A stretch of 64,000 bases of DNA. It comes from Rhodocyclaceae bacterium (GTDB taxonomy: Bacteria > Pseudomonadota > Gammaproteobacteria > Burkholderiales > Rhodocyclaceae). The stretch spans positions 1 to 64,000 of the forward strand of contig JAOADW010000038.1 of assembly GCA_026417115.1 (NCBI GenBank). Direction: 5' to 3'. A program made the translations under genes and the position numbers. The notes below the pieces were generated by a model. The model was not told where the DNA came from, did no database searches, and worked only from the letters and a program-made list of their open reading frames with translations. This document shows, one piece after another, positions 28,837-36,467 of this stretch; position 1 is the stretch's first letter; every line of letters starts with the position of its first letter.

Positions 28837-29378
28837 CGCCCATGGATGCCCGCGACGTCGAGGTCTTGGCGCGCGCCCCCGGTTTTTTGCGCCTGCGGCT
28901 GCCGCTTGCCCTGCGCCGACCCGAGATCGGCCAGCGCCTCGAGGCCGAGCTCTCGGCGCTGCCCGGCATGCGTTACGTTTGCTGGCACACCCCCGAAGGC
29001 AAGCTCGCGCTTCGTTTCGACCCACGCCGCCTCGAGGAAAAATGGCTTGCCGCGCGCCTCTTTGCCATGCTCGCCAAATACGCGGATCAAGAGCCGAGGG
29101 CGGAAGACGAGCCTGTCCCCACTCTCGGCGAGCGGCTCGGCGATCTCAAGGCGCGGCTCATCACGCTCGCACCCCATCCCTTACGTCCCCTGATCGAACG
29201 CGCAACCACGGAAAAAGCGCTGCTCAATTTCGCCAATGACGTCCTCCTCTTTTATTTGATTCGCGTGCATTGGAGCCTGATCAGCGAGCGTTGGCTCAAG
29301 GCGCCCGCGAAGCATCTCGATGCCTGGCTTGCCGTGTTCTACCTTTTCTTCCTGCTCGTGCGATTTCGCAGATCGTGA
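28833..29378 (+). CDS. HMA-like-fold protein without CxxC, membrane tail
   Basis: 181 aa. The N-terminal 70 residues (VLARAPGFLRLRLPLALRRPEIGQRLEAELSALPGMRYVCWHTPEGKLALRFDPRRL) follow the beta-alpha-beta pattern of HMA domains but lack the metal-binding CxxC. The C-terminal end has one hydrophobic segment (about 157-176). The start of the ATPase gene overlaps its stop as GTGA, and the ATPase also begins with a degenerate HMA-like domain. A structural or adaptor role in the same complex is suggested. Confidence 0.75.
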   Translation: MTPMDARDVEVLARAPGFLRLRLPLALRRPEIGQRLEAELSALPGMRYVCWHTPEGKLALRFDPRRLEEKWLAARLFAMLAKYADQEPRAEDEPVPTLGERLGDLKARLITLAPHPLRPLIERATTEKALLNFANDVLLFYLIRVHWSLISERWLKAPAKHLDAWLAVFYLFFLLVRFRRS

Positions 29379-31834
29379 GCCGCTACCGCCTCGTCCATCG
29401 CCTACCCTGGCGATTGCGCCTGATCTCGCCGATCCTCGCGCAGGATGAGGAAAAAAGCTATCTCTTCGAAATCTTGCTGCGCAAGCATCCCGCCGTTCGG
29501 GGCGTGCGCCTCTCGCCTCGCATCGGCTCGGCTGCCATCGACTACGACGCCCAGCGGCTCCCCGAGCATCGGCTGCTGGCCGTCGTCGATGCGATTCTCG
29601 GCAATCTGGCAAGCGCAGCCCCCCGCCAGAGCTCCCGTTCGTCCGCGCCAATCAGACAAGACCAGCCCATACAAGAATACATGGCCGTGATCGAGGGTAT
29701 GACGTGCGCTTCCTGCGCCGCCCTCATCGAGTTGAGCCTCAAGCGCGATCCCCAGGTCATCGATGCGAGCGTCAATTACGCCGCCGAGACGCTCCATGTG
29801 CGCGGACGACTCGGCAAAGAGGAAGTTTTCGCCCACGTCGCCCGCTTGGGTTATCGCGCGCAGCCGATGGACACGCTCAGCCAGCGGAAACTCGCACGAG
29901 CGCGCGAGAAGGCGCGCATCGAAGCCGCCAAGAAACGATTCCTCTCGGCCGCGATCGCATCCGCGCCCGTCTTGCTTTCCGGCATGCTCATGCATCGACA
30001 GCCCTTGTTGCGCCTCTTGGAATTCATCTTGACGAGCTACGTCGTGCTGGGGCCGGCACGTCCGATCTTCACCAAAGCCTTGGCGCTCGCCCGCCAAGGC
30101 GAAGCGAACATGGACACCCTGATCGCTTTGGGGTCCAGCGCCGCCTACCTTTACAGCTTGCCGGGTCTTCTGCGCCCGCACCAGCATGTTTATTTCGAGT
30201 CGGCCGCGGCGATCCTCGCTTTCGTGCTCGCCGGCCGCTATCTCGAAGAACGCGCCAAGGGCAAAGCCTCGGAAGCGATCCACAAGCTCATTGCCTTGCA
30301 GCCGGCTCAAGCCACGCGGGTAACGCCCCAGGGCGACGAAACGGTCGCGATCGACGCCATCGTTGTCGGCGATCTACTGCGCGTGCGCCCCGGCGAAAAA
30401 ATTCCCCTCGATGGCGTCGTCATCGAGGGGGAAGGGCAAGTCAATGAATCTCTCGTCACCGGCGAAGCACGCCCCGTGACGAAAAAGGCGGGCGATCTCG
30501 TAATCGGCGGCACTTTGAACATCGCCGGCAGTTTCTTGCTGCGGGTATGCGCCGTAGGCGCTCAGACGGTGCTCGCCGGCATCGTACGACTCGTCGATGC
30601 AGCACAGGGCGCAAAACTTCCCGTGCAGAAACTCGCCGATCGCATTTCCGCACGCTTCGTGCCGACAGTGGGCTTCATTTCCGCGGCAACCCTGATGGGC
30701 TGGCTACTCGCTGGACGCCCCTTCGCCCTGGCGCTCGCGCACGCCGTCGCCGTTCTCTTGATCGCCTGCCCATGCGCTCTTGGGCTGGCCACGCCAACGG
30801 CGATCATGGTCGGCATGGGAGAAGCAGCGCGGCGAGGCATCTATCTGCGCAAAGGCGAAGCGCTCGAGCATGCGGCCAGACTCGACGTGCTGGTCTTCGA
30901 CAAGACGGGCACGCTCACCGAAGGCCATCCGCAGGTCACCGATTTCCTCGTCGCAGCCGGCGAAGACGAGCAGCGCTTGCTCGCGCTCGCGGCCGGCGTC
31001 GAACGCCATTCCGAGCATTACCTCGCGCGCGCGATCGTCGAATGGGCTCACGCCCGCCAAGTCACCCCCGCCGCACAAATCCTCGATTTCTGCGCCGTGC
31101 CCGGCGCCGGCGTCGTAGCGAGGATGGAGGAAGCGCCTCTGCGGCTCGGCTCAGCCAAATTCCTCGCGGACGCCGGCATCGATGTCGCACCTTGGGCGCA
31201 AGCCGCCGAAGCCTTTGCGCGTCAAGGCAAGACGCCCGTCTATCTCGCCCAAGGCGCGCGCTGTCTCGGCCTCTTCGCGATCGCCGACGCGCCACGGCCA
31301 CAGGCCCAGGCCATGATCGAGCGGCTACATCAGATGGGTATCGAGACCATCCTCGCCACGGGCGACGTCCCTGCCGTTGCGCACCATATCGCTGAGCTCG
31401 TCGGCATACGGCATGTCTATGCGCGCCTTTCTCCCGCCGACAAGCAAAGACTCGTGATGCGCCTCAAAGAAAGCGGCCGCAGAGTCGGCATGATCGGCGA
31501 TGGCGTCAACGACGCGCCGGCGCTCGCCGCTGCCGACGTCGGCTTTGCCGTCGGCGGCGGCTCCGACATCGCCGTCGAAGCCGCGGACGTTTCGCTGATC
31601 GCCGGCGACATCGGCCGTGTCGCCACGGCAATTGAACTGGCGCGCGAAACCATGGCCATCATCCGCCAGAATCTGTTTTGGGCGCTCGGCTACAACGTCA
31701 CGGCAATCCCCATCGCAGCAAGCGGAAAACTCACCCCTATGATCGCCGCCGGCGCGATGGCGCTCTCCTCTTTTTCGGTGGTTGCCAATTCGCTCCGCCT
31801 CCAGAGACGGTCATGGATCACTCCGCCCATTTGA
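29375..31834 (+). CDS. Cu+-type P1B ATPase with degenerate first HMA domain
   Basis: 819 aa from the GTG at 29375, which overlaps the previous stop. Residues 1-80 form an HMA-like domain without CxxC, and a normal HMA follows with GMTC111-ASC114. The transmembrane metal site is C465-P-C467 in IACPCALGLATP, diagnostic of Cu+ pumps. The phosphorylation motif DKTGTLTEG has Asp509; TGEA replaces TGES; the hinge GDGVNDAPAL is intact. The nucleotide-domain HP locus, normally SEHPL, reads SEHYL (His548-Tyr549). Probably exports Cu+ to the periplasm for cuproenzyme loading or detoxification. Confidence 0.93.
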   Translation: MSRYRLVHRLPWRLRLISPILAQDEEKSYLFEILLRKHPAVRGVRLSPRIGSAAIDYDAQRLPEHRLLAVVDAILGNLASAAPRQSSRSSAPIRQDQPIQEYMAVIEGMTCASCAALIELSLKRDPQVIDASVNYAAETLHVRGRLGKEEVFAHVARLGYRAQPMDTLSQRKLARAREKARIEAAKKRFLSAAIASAPVLLSGMLMHRQPLLRLLEFILTSYVVLGPARPIFTKALALARQGEANMDTLIALGSSAAYLYSLPGLLRPHQHVYFESAAAILAFVLAGRYLEERAKGKASEAIHKLIALQPAQATRVTPQGDETVAIDAIVVGDLLRVRPGEKIPLDGVVIEGEGQVNESLVTGEARPVTKKAGDLVIGGTLNIAGSFLLRVCAVGAQTVLAGIVRLVDAAQGAKLPVQKLADRISARFVPTVGFISAATLMGWLLAGRPFALALAHAVAVLLIACPCALGLATPTAIMVGMGEAARRGIYLRKGEALEHAARLDVLVFDKTGTLTEGHPQVTDFLVAAGEDEQRLLALAAGVERHSEHYLARAIVEWAHARQVTPAAQILDFCAVPGAGVVARMEEAPLRLGSAKFLADAGIDVAPWAQAAEAFARQGKTPVYLAQGARCLGLFAIADAPRPQAQAMIERLHQMGIETILATGDVPAVAHHIAELVGIRHVYARLSPADKQRLVMRLKESGRRVGMIGDGVNDAPALAAADVGFAVGGGSDIAVEAADVSLIAGDIGRVATAIELARETMAIIRQNLFWALGYNVTAIPIAASGKLTPMIAAGAMALSSFSVVANSLRLQRRSWITPPI

Positions 31835-32511
31835 TCGCCCCCTGGTCCTGGGGCGCAGCCTTCCTGGCCGGTCTTTTCGGCGCGGGTCACTGCCTCGGCA
31901 TGTGTGGCGGACTCGTTTCGGCCTTTTTCATGCGCCTCCAAGCCAAAGGGCCTTGGCCTTACCTCGCCTATCACGGCGGGCGGCTCTTTGTCTATGCGGC
32001 GATCGGCGCCCTTGCTGCGGGAATGGGCCATGCATTGGTCGGCATGGGCCGCTTCGGGCTGGCGCAGGGCCTCTTGCAAATCCTCGCGGGCGGCTTCGTG
32101 ATCCTCCTGGGTTTCGATCTTCTGGGACTCTCGCCCATCCGCAATCGCCTCGGCTTTGCGCCATTTTCCTGGCTGCGCGAACGTTTCCTGCGCGCCACGC
32201 AGCGCGGCCCGATCTTGGGCGCAGCGATCGGCGGCATCCTGAACGGCCTGATGCCCTGCTCGATGACCATGGCCATGGCCGTACAAGCAACCACTGCAGC
32301 AAGCCCTGCAGGCGGTGCGCTGCTACTCATCAGCTTTGGCATGGGCACGTTACCGGCCATGCTTTCTGCATCCTTTCTCTTCGCCAAGTTGAGCGCAAAA
32401 ATCCGTGGGCTTTTCCTGCGCATCGCTGCATTCACCGTGATCCTGCTTGGCGTCTCGACGCTCTGGCAAGGCCTACGCTATTTTTTCGTCATGTTTCGGC
32501 TGGCCGCCTGA
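31813..32511 (+). CDS. TauE/SafE-like (DsbD_2-type) membrane protein
   Basis: 232 aa, six or so membrane helices. The N-terminal GLFGAGHCLGMCGGLVSAF and the central NGLMPCSMTMAMAVQATTAASPAGGALLLISFGMGTLPAM are the signature of the COG2836 sulfite exporter/DsbD_2 group, with conserved Cys in the first and fourth helices. Such genes commonly sit beside copper ATPases and cbb3 assembly genes and are thought to aid metal or thiol handling. It overlaps the ATPase end by 22 nt and is the last gene of the operon. Related genes are at 36468 and 49868. Confidence 0.85.
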   Translation: MDHSAHLIAPWSWGAAFLAGLFGAGHCLGMCGGLVSAFFMRLQAKGPWPYLAYHGGRLFVYAAIGALAAGMGHALVGMGRFGLAQGLLQILAGGFVILLGFDLLGLSPIRNRLGFAPFSWLRERFLRATQRGPILGAAIGGILNGLMPCSMTMAMAVQATTAASPAGGALLLISFGMGTLPAMLSASFLFAKLSAKIRGLFLRIAAFTVILLGVSTLWQGLRYFFVMFRLAA

Positions 32512-32820
32512 CTCACCTGGGCAGCAGCCCTCGAAAAGTCTTCGCATGCGGACATGCGCAAGCCCGCAGCATTGCGGGGGCATCCATGCCATGCTGAAAT
32601 GCATGAAATCCCGCAGCGAAGAATCGTCTTCCTCCTCAGCCGCCGCGAAAAGCAGCCTTGACGAGAGCGCGCGGCGCACGGAATCGCTGCCCATGAAAGG
32701 GTCGAATTCGCCTTTGAGAGAGCCCTCATCTCCTCGCAGGGTCTTCACCTCGAATTCCAAGGCCGCCATATCTTCTCTGAAGAGGGCCACATCCTCTTTG
32801 AGCACCCGCAGCAAGCACAA
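32473..32820 (-). CDS. Hypothetical protein, uncertain
   Basis: A 115-codon frame on the minus strand with TTG/GTG start options near 32820 and an AGGA upstream. The first 70 residues look protein-like (LKEDVALFREDMAALEFEVKTLRGDEG may be a coiled coil), and third-codon positions are mostly G or C. The end contains CCGLAHVRMRRLFEGCC. It overlaps the 3' end of the TauE-like gene by 39 nt. No family recognised. Two small hairpins (32545-32558 and 32563-32578) inside it could equally be a terminator for the operon. Confidence 0.3.
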   Translation of the reverse strand: MCLLRVLKEDVALFREDMAALEFEVKTLRGDEGSLKGEFDPFMGSDSVRRALSSRLLFAAAEEEDDSSLRDFMHFSMAWMPPQCCGLAHVRMRRLFEGCCPGESGGQPKHDEKIA

Positions 32821-33301
32821 AACGGTCCTAAGAAAAGCAATAACACCCGCCGTGCATCGCGCTGATCAATTCAAGACGTCAGGCCCAGCCTGAGGAGAAT
32901 GCTGAAGAAAACCCCTCGAGCGGGCAAAGCGTGCGGCAGCCGGAAGGTAGCGACCGAGACGCCAGAAGAAGTTGCCCAAAGGAACAAGCGCTTCGCAACA
33001 CCGACATCCGTCCACGCAGCCGATTTATTCAGGGTTTCCTTAATTCCTTACCGGCTTGCAGCTTACCCCGAAAGGTCTGTCGCACCGCGGTCAGCACAAG
33101 GATCGCATGCCAGGATGATCCCGGGCTAGGCTGGTAGGGTTTCGCCAGCCGACTCATCGGCTGGGCTCGTCCGCCGCCTCATGCATCGAGCAAGATTTTT
33201 GCACCCGCCCCACGCCGCGCACTGACCAGCCGCGTGCTAGGAATTCACATGCCCTTCTTCTCCCGATCTGACGTGACCCAGATCCTCCCTCACGCAGTAG
33301 C

Positions 33302-33318
33302 TGCGACATCATGCCGCA
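33302..33318 (+). promoter_or_regulatory. TGCGAC-N5-GCCGCA operator and promoter of the copper receptor gene
   Basis: TGCGAC-ATCAT-GCCGCA, one mismatch from perfect dyad symmetry. A -10-like TAGAAT lies at 33341-33346, centre 33.5 bp from the site centre, the same geometry as at 43306 and 41253. The receptor ATG follows at 33389. Confidence 0.7.
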
Positions 33319-33330
33319 TCTCTCGAACAA

Positions 33331-33350
33331 GGCCATTTCCTAGAATGGCC
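33331..33350 (+). promoter_or_regulatory. Inverted repeat overlapping the predicted -10 of the receptor gene
   Basis: GGCCATT (33331-33337) and AATGGCC (33344-33350) are perfect 7-bp complements with a 6-nt spacer. AATGG is repeated as CCATT again at 33352-33356, giving an overlapping second dyad. Because it covers the presumed -10 element TAGAAT, a repressor could block the promoter here. The bound protein is unknown. Confidence 0.45.
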
Positions 33351-33388
33351 ACCATTTTCCAGCCAATTGACGATGAGGGAGGACGTTC

Positions 33389-35686
33389 ATGCCGCGCGCC
33401 ATGAAAATGCAAAAAGTATTGTTGAGTAGCGCAGCTTTGCTGCTTGCATGCCAAGCACAGTCCGCCGAACAAACACTTCAGGACATAGTCATCAGAGCCA
33501 GGAAAGAGAGGCCGCCGGTAGGCGTAACCATCGAAAAAGACACGCTTGGTGCGCTGCGCCCGGCAACCAGCGATACCGCGTCCCTATTGCGCGATGTGCC
33601 GGGTGTCAGCCTTTATGGCGCAGGCGGCGTCTCTTCGTTGCCGGCTATCCATGGCCTTGCAGACGAGCGAATACGGCTCACCGTTGACGGCATGGATCTC
33701 TACGCCGCCTGCCCCAATCACATGAATACGCCGCTCTCCTATCTTGACCCAAGCAGTGTCGCAGCGGCCAGCCTCTGGGCCGGTATCGCGCCCGTTTCCG
33801 CAGGCGGTGACGCCCTAGGTGGAGTCATTCAAATCGATAGCCCGCCGCCTCTGTTTGCCTCACCGGGACAAGGTCGCTTTTTCACCGGGGAAGTAGGCGC
33901 TTTCTATCGCAGCAATGGCGGCGCCTATGGCGCTAACGTCGCCGTCCTTCACGCCACCGAAGCGTTCAGCCTGGGTTATCGAGGAGCCTTTGCCGAAGCC
34001 GACAACTACCGAGCTGGCGGCACATTCAAAGAACGCCTGTACGCCAACCCGGCCAACGCCCCATTTACGGGCCGAGCCGGACATACCTTGCCGCTCGACG
34101 AAGTCGGCTCTACGGCTTATCGCACACGTAACCACATCCTCTCGGTCGCCTGGCGCAACACGGACCAACTCATCGAAGCAAAGGCTCATGTCCAAGACAT
34201 GCCGTATCAACTCTACCCCAATCAGCGCATGGATCTTTTGGGTAACGAAAGCTACAAACTGAATCTTCGCTACCTGGCTTCTTTGGCGTGGGGAACGCTC
34301 GATCTGCGCCTATGGCATGAAAAAGTCGAGCATTACATGGATTTCGGCGCCGACAAACGCTTTTGGTATGGGTTGAGCTCCGGCGGGCCCAGCGCCATCA
34401 ACGCCGCGCCTTGCACGCCGATCAGCGCAAGCTGTGCTGCAGGCATGCCGATGTACACACAGAGTATGACAGATGGTGTAAAGGTCAAAGGCGATGTCGC
34501 GCTATCTTCCAACAGGCTGTTGCGCCTGGGCGCAGAATGGCATCGTTTTGCGCTCGACGACTGGTGGCCTCCCTCTGGCGGCGGCATGTGGCCCGGCACC
34601 TTCTGGAACATCCGTGATGGGGTGCGTAGCCGTCTGGCATTTTTTGGAGAATTGGAGAATCAGCTTTCACCCACTTGGCTTGCGCTTGCCGGGCTAAGAT
34701 ATGAATATGTCAAGACGAACGCCGGCCAAGCCATTGGCTATAACCCCAACGGTGGCGGCAATCAAGGACGAGACGCCAATCTCTTCAATGCGCGAGACCA
34801 CAAACGGGCGTTCAACAACTGGGATATGACCGTAGTTGCACGCTATATGCCTCATCCAACATTCGAGCTAGAGTTTGGGTTCGCACACAAAGAACGCGCT
34901 CCTGGACTTTACGAGCTCTATCCGTGGTCTACTTGGCAGATGGCTGCGTTGATGAATAACTTCGTTGGCGACGGCAATGGCTATATCGGCAATCTCGACC
35001 TCAAAGCGGAAAAAGCCAACACGCTCTCGGCGACATTCGATTGGCATGACGAAAACCGCTTCTGGGAATTCAAGGCCACGCCGTTTTACACGCGTGTTGC
35101 GAATTACATCGATGCCATACAGTGGGATGCCACGGCAAACGCTCCCCGTGTAACGCCCATCACGAACAATTTTACCGTGCTCAAATATGTGAATCAGTCT
35201 GCCCGTCTCCATGGCATCGATCTCTCGGGCAAGATCCTTTTGGGCAAAACGCACTTGGGCGAATTCGACATAAAGGGGGTGCTCAATTACACGCGCGGAA
35301 AGAATCTCGAGAGCGGCGACGATCTCTACAACATCATGCCATTGCATGCCAAGTTATCATTGGCGCATAGGGTGGGCAAGTGGGACAACGCGCTCGAAGT
35401 CGTACTGGTCAAAGGAAAGGACAATGTCTCCGACGTGCGCAACGAGATCAAAACGCCAGGCTATGGTCTGGTCAACGTGCGCGCAAGCCACAGCTGGAAA
35501 CAGGCGCGGCTCGATTTCGGCATCGAAAATCTCTTCGACCGGCTCTATTTTCATCCCACCGGCGGCGCCTATCTAGGACAAGGTACGACGATGACCATCG
35601 GCGCCCAAGGCGTGATTCCTCAATGGGGGACGGCGGTTCCGGGGCCAGGCCGCTCGCTGTATGCGAGCCTACGCTATACCTTCTGA
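33389..35686 (+). CDS. TonB-dependent copper receptor (OprC/NosA family)
   Basis: 765 aa from ATG 33389, preceded by GAGGGAGGA. Signal peptide to about residue 26 (QSA-EQ), plug domain with VPGVSLYGAGGVSSLPAIHGLADERIRLTVDGMDLYAACPNHMN, then a beta-barrel ending in the aromatic terminus SLRYTF. The copper ligands described for OprC, CxxxM plus HxM, are both present: C108-PNH-M112 in the plug and H315-Y-M317 in a barrel loop. OprC/NosA proteins import copper across the outer membrane and NosA was found in denitrifiers. The promoter carries the shared operator. Confidence in copper as substrate is high because both ligand pairs are conserved. Confidence 0.93.
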   Translation: MPRAMKMQKVLLSSAALLLACQAQSAEQTLQDIVIRARKERPPVGVTIEKDTLGALRPATSDTASLLRDVPGVSLYGAGGVSSLPAIHGLADERIRLTVDGMDLYAACPNHMNTPLSYLDPSSVAAASLWAGIAPVSAGGDALGGVIQIDSPPPLFASPGQGRFFTGEVGAFYRSNGGAYGANVAVLHATEAFSLGYRGAFAEADNYRAGGTFKERLYANPANAPFTGRAGHTLPLDEVGSTAYRTRNHILSVAWRNTDQLIEAKAHVQDMPYQLYPNQRMDLLGNESYKLNLRYLASLAWGTLDLRLWHEKVEHYMDFGADKRFWYGLSSGGPSAINAAPCTPISASCAAGMPMYTQSMTDGVKVKGDVALSSNRLLRLGAEWHRFALDDWWPPSGGGMWPGTFWNIRDGVRSRLAFFGELENQLSPTWLALAGLRYEYVKTNAGQAIGYNPNGGGNQGRDANLFNARDHKRAFNNWDMTVVARYMPHPTFELEFGFAHKERAPGLYELYPWSTWQMAALMNNFVGDGNGYIGNLDLKAEKANTLSATFDWHDENRFWEFKATPFYTRVANYIDAIQWDATANAPRVTPITNNFTVLKYVNQSARLHGIDLSGKILLGKTHLGEFDIKGVLNYTRGKNLESGDDLYNIMPLHAKLSLAHRVGKWDNALEVVLVKGKDNVSDVRNEIKTPGYGLVNVRASHSWKQARLDFGIENLFDRLYFHPTGGAYLGQGTTMTIGAQGVIPQWGTAVPGPGRSLYASLRYTF

Positions 35687-35709
35687 CGGTTCGCCGTCCG
35701 TCTGCATAG

Positions 35710-35734
35710 GCCAGCCCCAGAGGCCGGCTTTTTT
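35710..35734 (+). terminator. Rho-independent terminator of the copper receptor gene
   Basis: GCCAGCC (35710-35716) pairs with GGCCGGC (35722-35728) with one A-C mismatch, loop CCAGA, followed by six T at 35729-35734, 24 nt after the stop codon. Confidence 0.75.
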
Positions 35735-35762
35735 CTCACTTACTCGCCGAGTATTCGACTGT

Positions 35763-35788
35763 GGCAAATCGTCGCGCGACGATTTGCC
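35763..35788. repeat. Perfect 26-bp palindrome
   Basis: The arm GGCAAATCGTCGC (35763-35775) is followed directly by its exact complement GCGACGATTTGCC (35776-35788), with no spacer. It lies between the receptor terminator and the SEL1 gene start at 35844. I did not notice another copy in the window. It could be an operator for the SEL1 gene or a cruciform-forming element. Confidence 0.8.
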
Positions 35789-35843
35789 CAATTTACCGTC
35801 AGATGTCGAGGGGCTAGCATCCGGCCTCGAGGGAGGCAGACGA

Positions 35844-36461
35844 ATGATGCAGAAGGCCTTTTCTACGCATCTCGCATTTGTTTTGATCCTGTGGGGCCAG
35901 CTAGCGTATGCGGAAGCGACGGATCTCGCCGACGCTTTCGCCGATGCAGCGCGGCGGCATCGTTGGGGACAAACCCACGAGGCGATCGCGATCTGGACAC
36001 GGCTTGCCGAACAAGGGCATGTGGATGCCGCCTACAATCTTGGACTCATTTACCAATATGCCGGTGGCGTACCTTACCAACCCCAAGAGGCTGCGCGCTG
36101 GTACCGCTTGGCGGCCGAAGCTGGCGACAAGGCGGCGCAATTTCGCCTGGGGGCAATGTACTTGAGGGGCGAAGGCGTCCGCAAAGACGAACATCTCGCT
36201 CATGAATGGTTTACACGTCATCGTCGTGCGCATCTTCTCCATCATCATGACGCTCGATTCACGCGCTGGCAAGAAGAAGCGAAGCGACTCATCGAAGCGC
36301 GTGATCGACACGAAGCGCGCGTTGCAGCGCTGACGGACGCCGAGCATACGTTCGCGCGGATTAGAAGCAGCGCTCGCGCGGCCTGCGCCCGAGGCAATAC
36401 GCGTCGCTCAGCGGACGAATCCCAGGAATCCACCCGTGGCCTACCCTCACACCCGCAGTGA
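35844..36461 (+). CDS. SEL1/TPR-like repeat periplasmic protein
   Basis: 205 aa from ATG 35844 behind GAGGGAGG; ATG 35847 is equally possible. A signal peptide ends near residue 22 (AYA-EA). SEL1-type repeats run from about 35 to 120 (TRLAEQGHVDAAYNLGLIYQYAGGVPYQPQEAARWYRLAAEAGDKAAQFRLGAMYLRGEGV). A His-rich segment RRAHLLHHHDARF follows, and a long basic tail with four Arg-rich clusters ends the protein. SEL1 proteins are scaffolds; the histidines might bind metal. It may be a partner of the copper receptor upstream, though a terminator and palindrome lie between. Confidence 0.8.
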   Translation: MMQKAFSTHLAFVLILWGQLAYAEATDLADAFADAARRHRWGQTHEAIAIWTRLAEQGHVDAAYNLGLIYQYAGGVPYQPQEAARWYRLAAEAGDKAAQFRLGAMYLRGEGVRKDEHLAHEWFTRHRRAHLLHHHDARFTRWQEEAKRLIEARDRHEARVAALTDAEHTFARIRSSARAACARGNTRRSADESQESTRGLPSHPQ

Positions 36462-36467
36462 TTGCTG

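Larger units (their letters stand above)
32821..33388 (+). other. Intergenic stretch upstream of the copper receptor, no supported gene
   Basis: 568 bp with no convincing coding frame. It contains competing hairpins at 33129-33164: GGCTGG (33129-33134) can pair with CCAGCC (33145-33150), or CCAGCCGA (33145-33152) can pair with TCGGCTGG (33157-33164). It also contains the TGCGAC-type operator at 33302-33318 and an inverted repeat over the predicted -10. I looked for cobalamin-riboswitch boxes and saw none. Confidence 0.6.

Noticed and set aside
32899-33129. 76-codon frame with ATG at 32899 behind a GAGGA
   Set aside because: The product is low in hydrophobic residues and rich in Arg/Pro/Ser, with no recognisable pattern. 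Treated as non-coding.
33302-33318. Reading the TGCGAC sites as CRP/FNR or MerR operators
   Set aside because: The half-site and spacing differ from TTGAT-N4-ATCAA and TGTGA-N6-TCACA. The position near -43 does not suit MerR regulators, which bind between -35 and -10.
32881-33388. Possible cobalamin or other riboswitch before a TonB receptor
   Set aside because: The conserved B12-box and the GCCACTG-type core were not found. The receptor has copper ligands instead.
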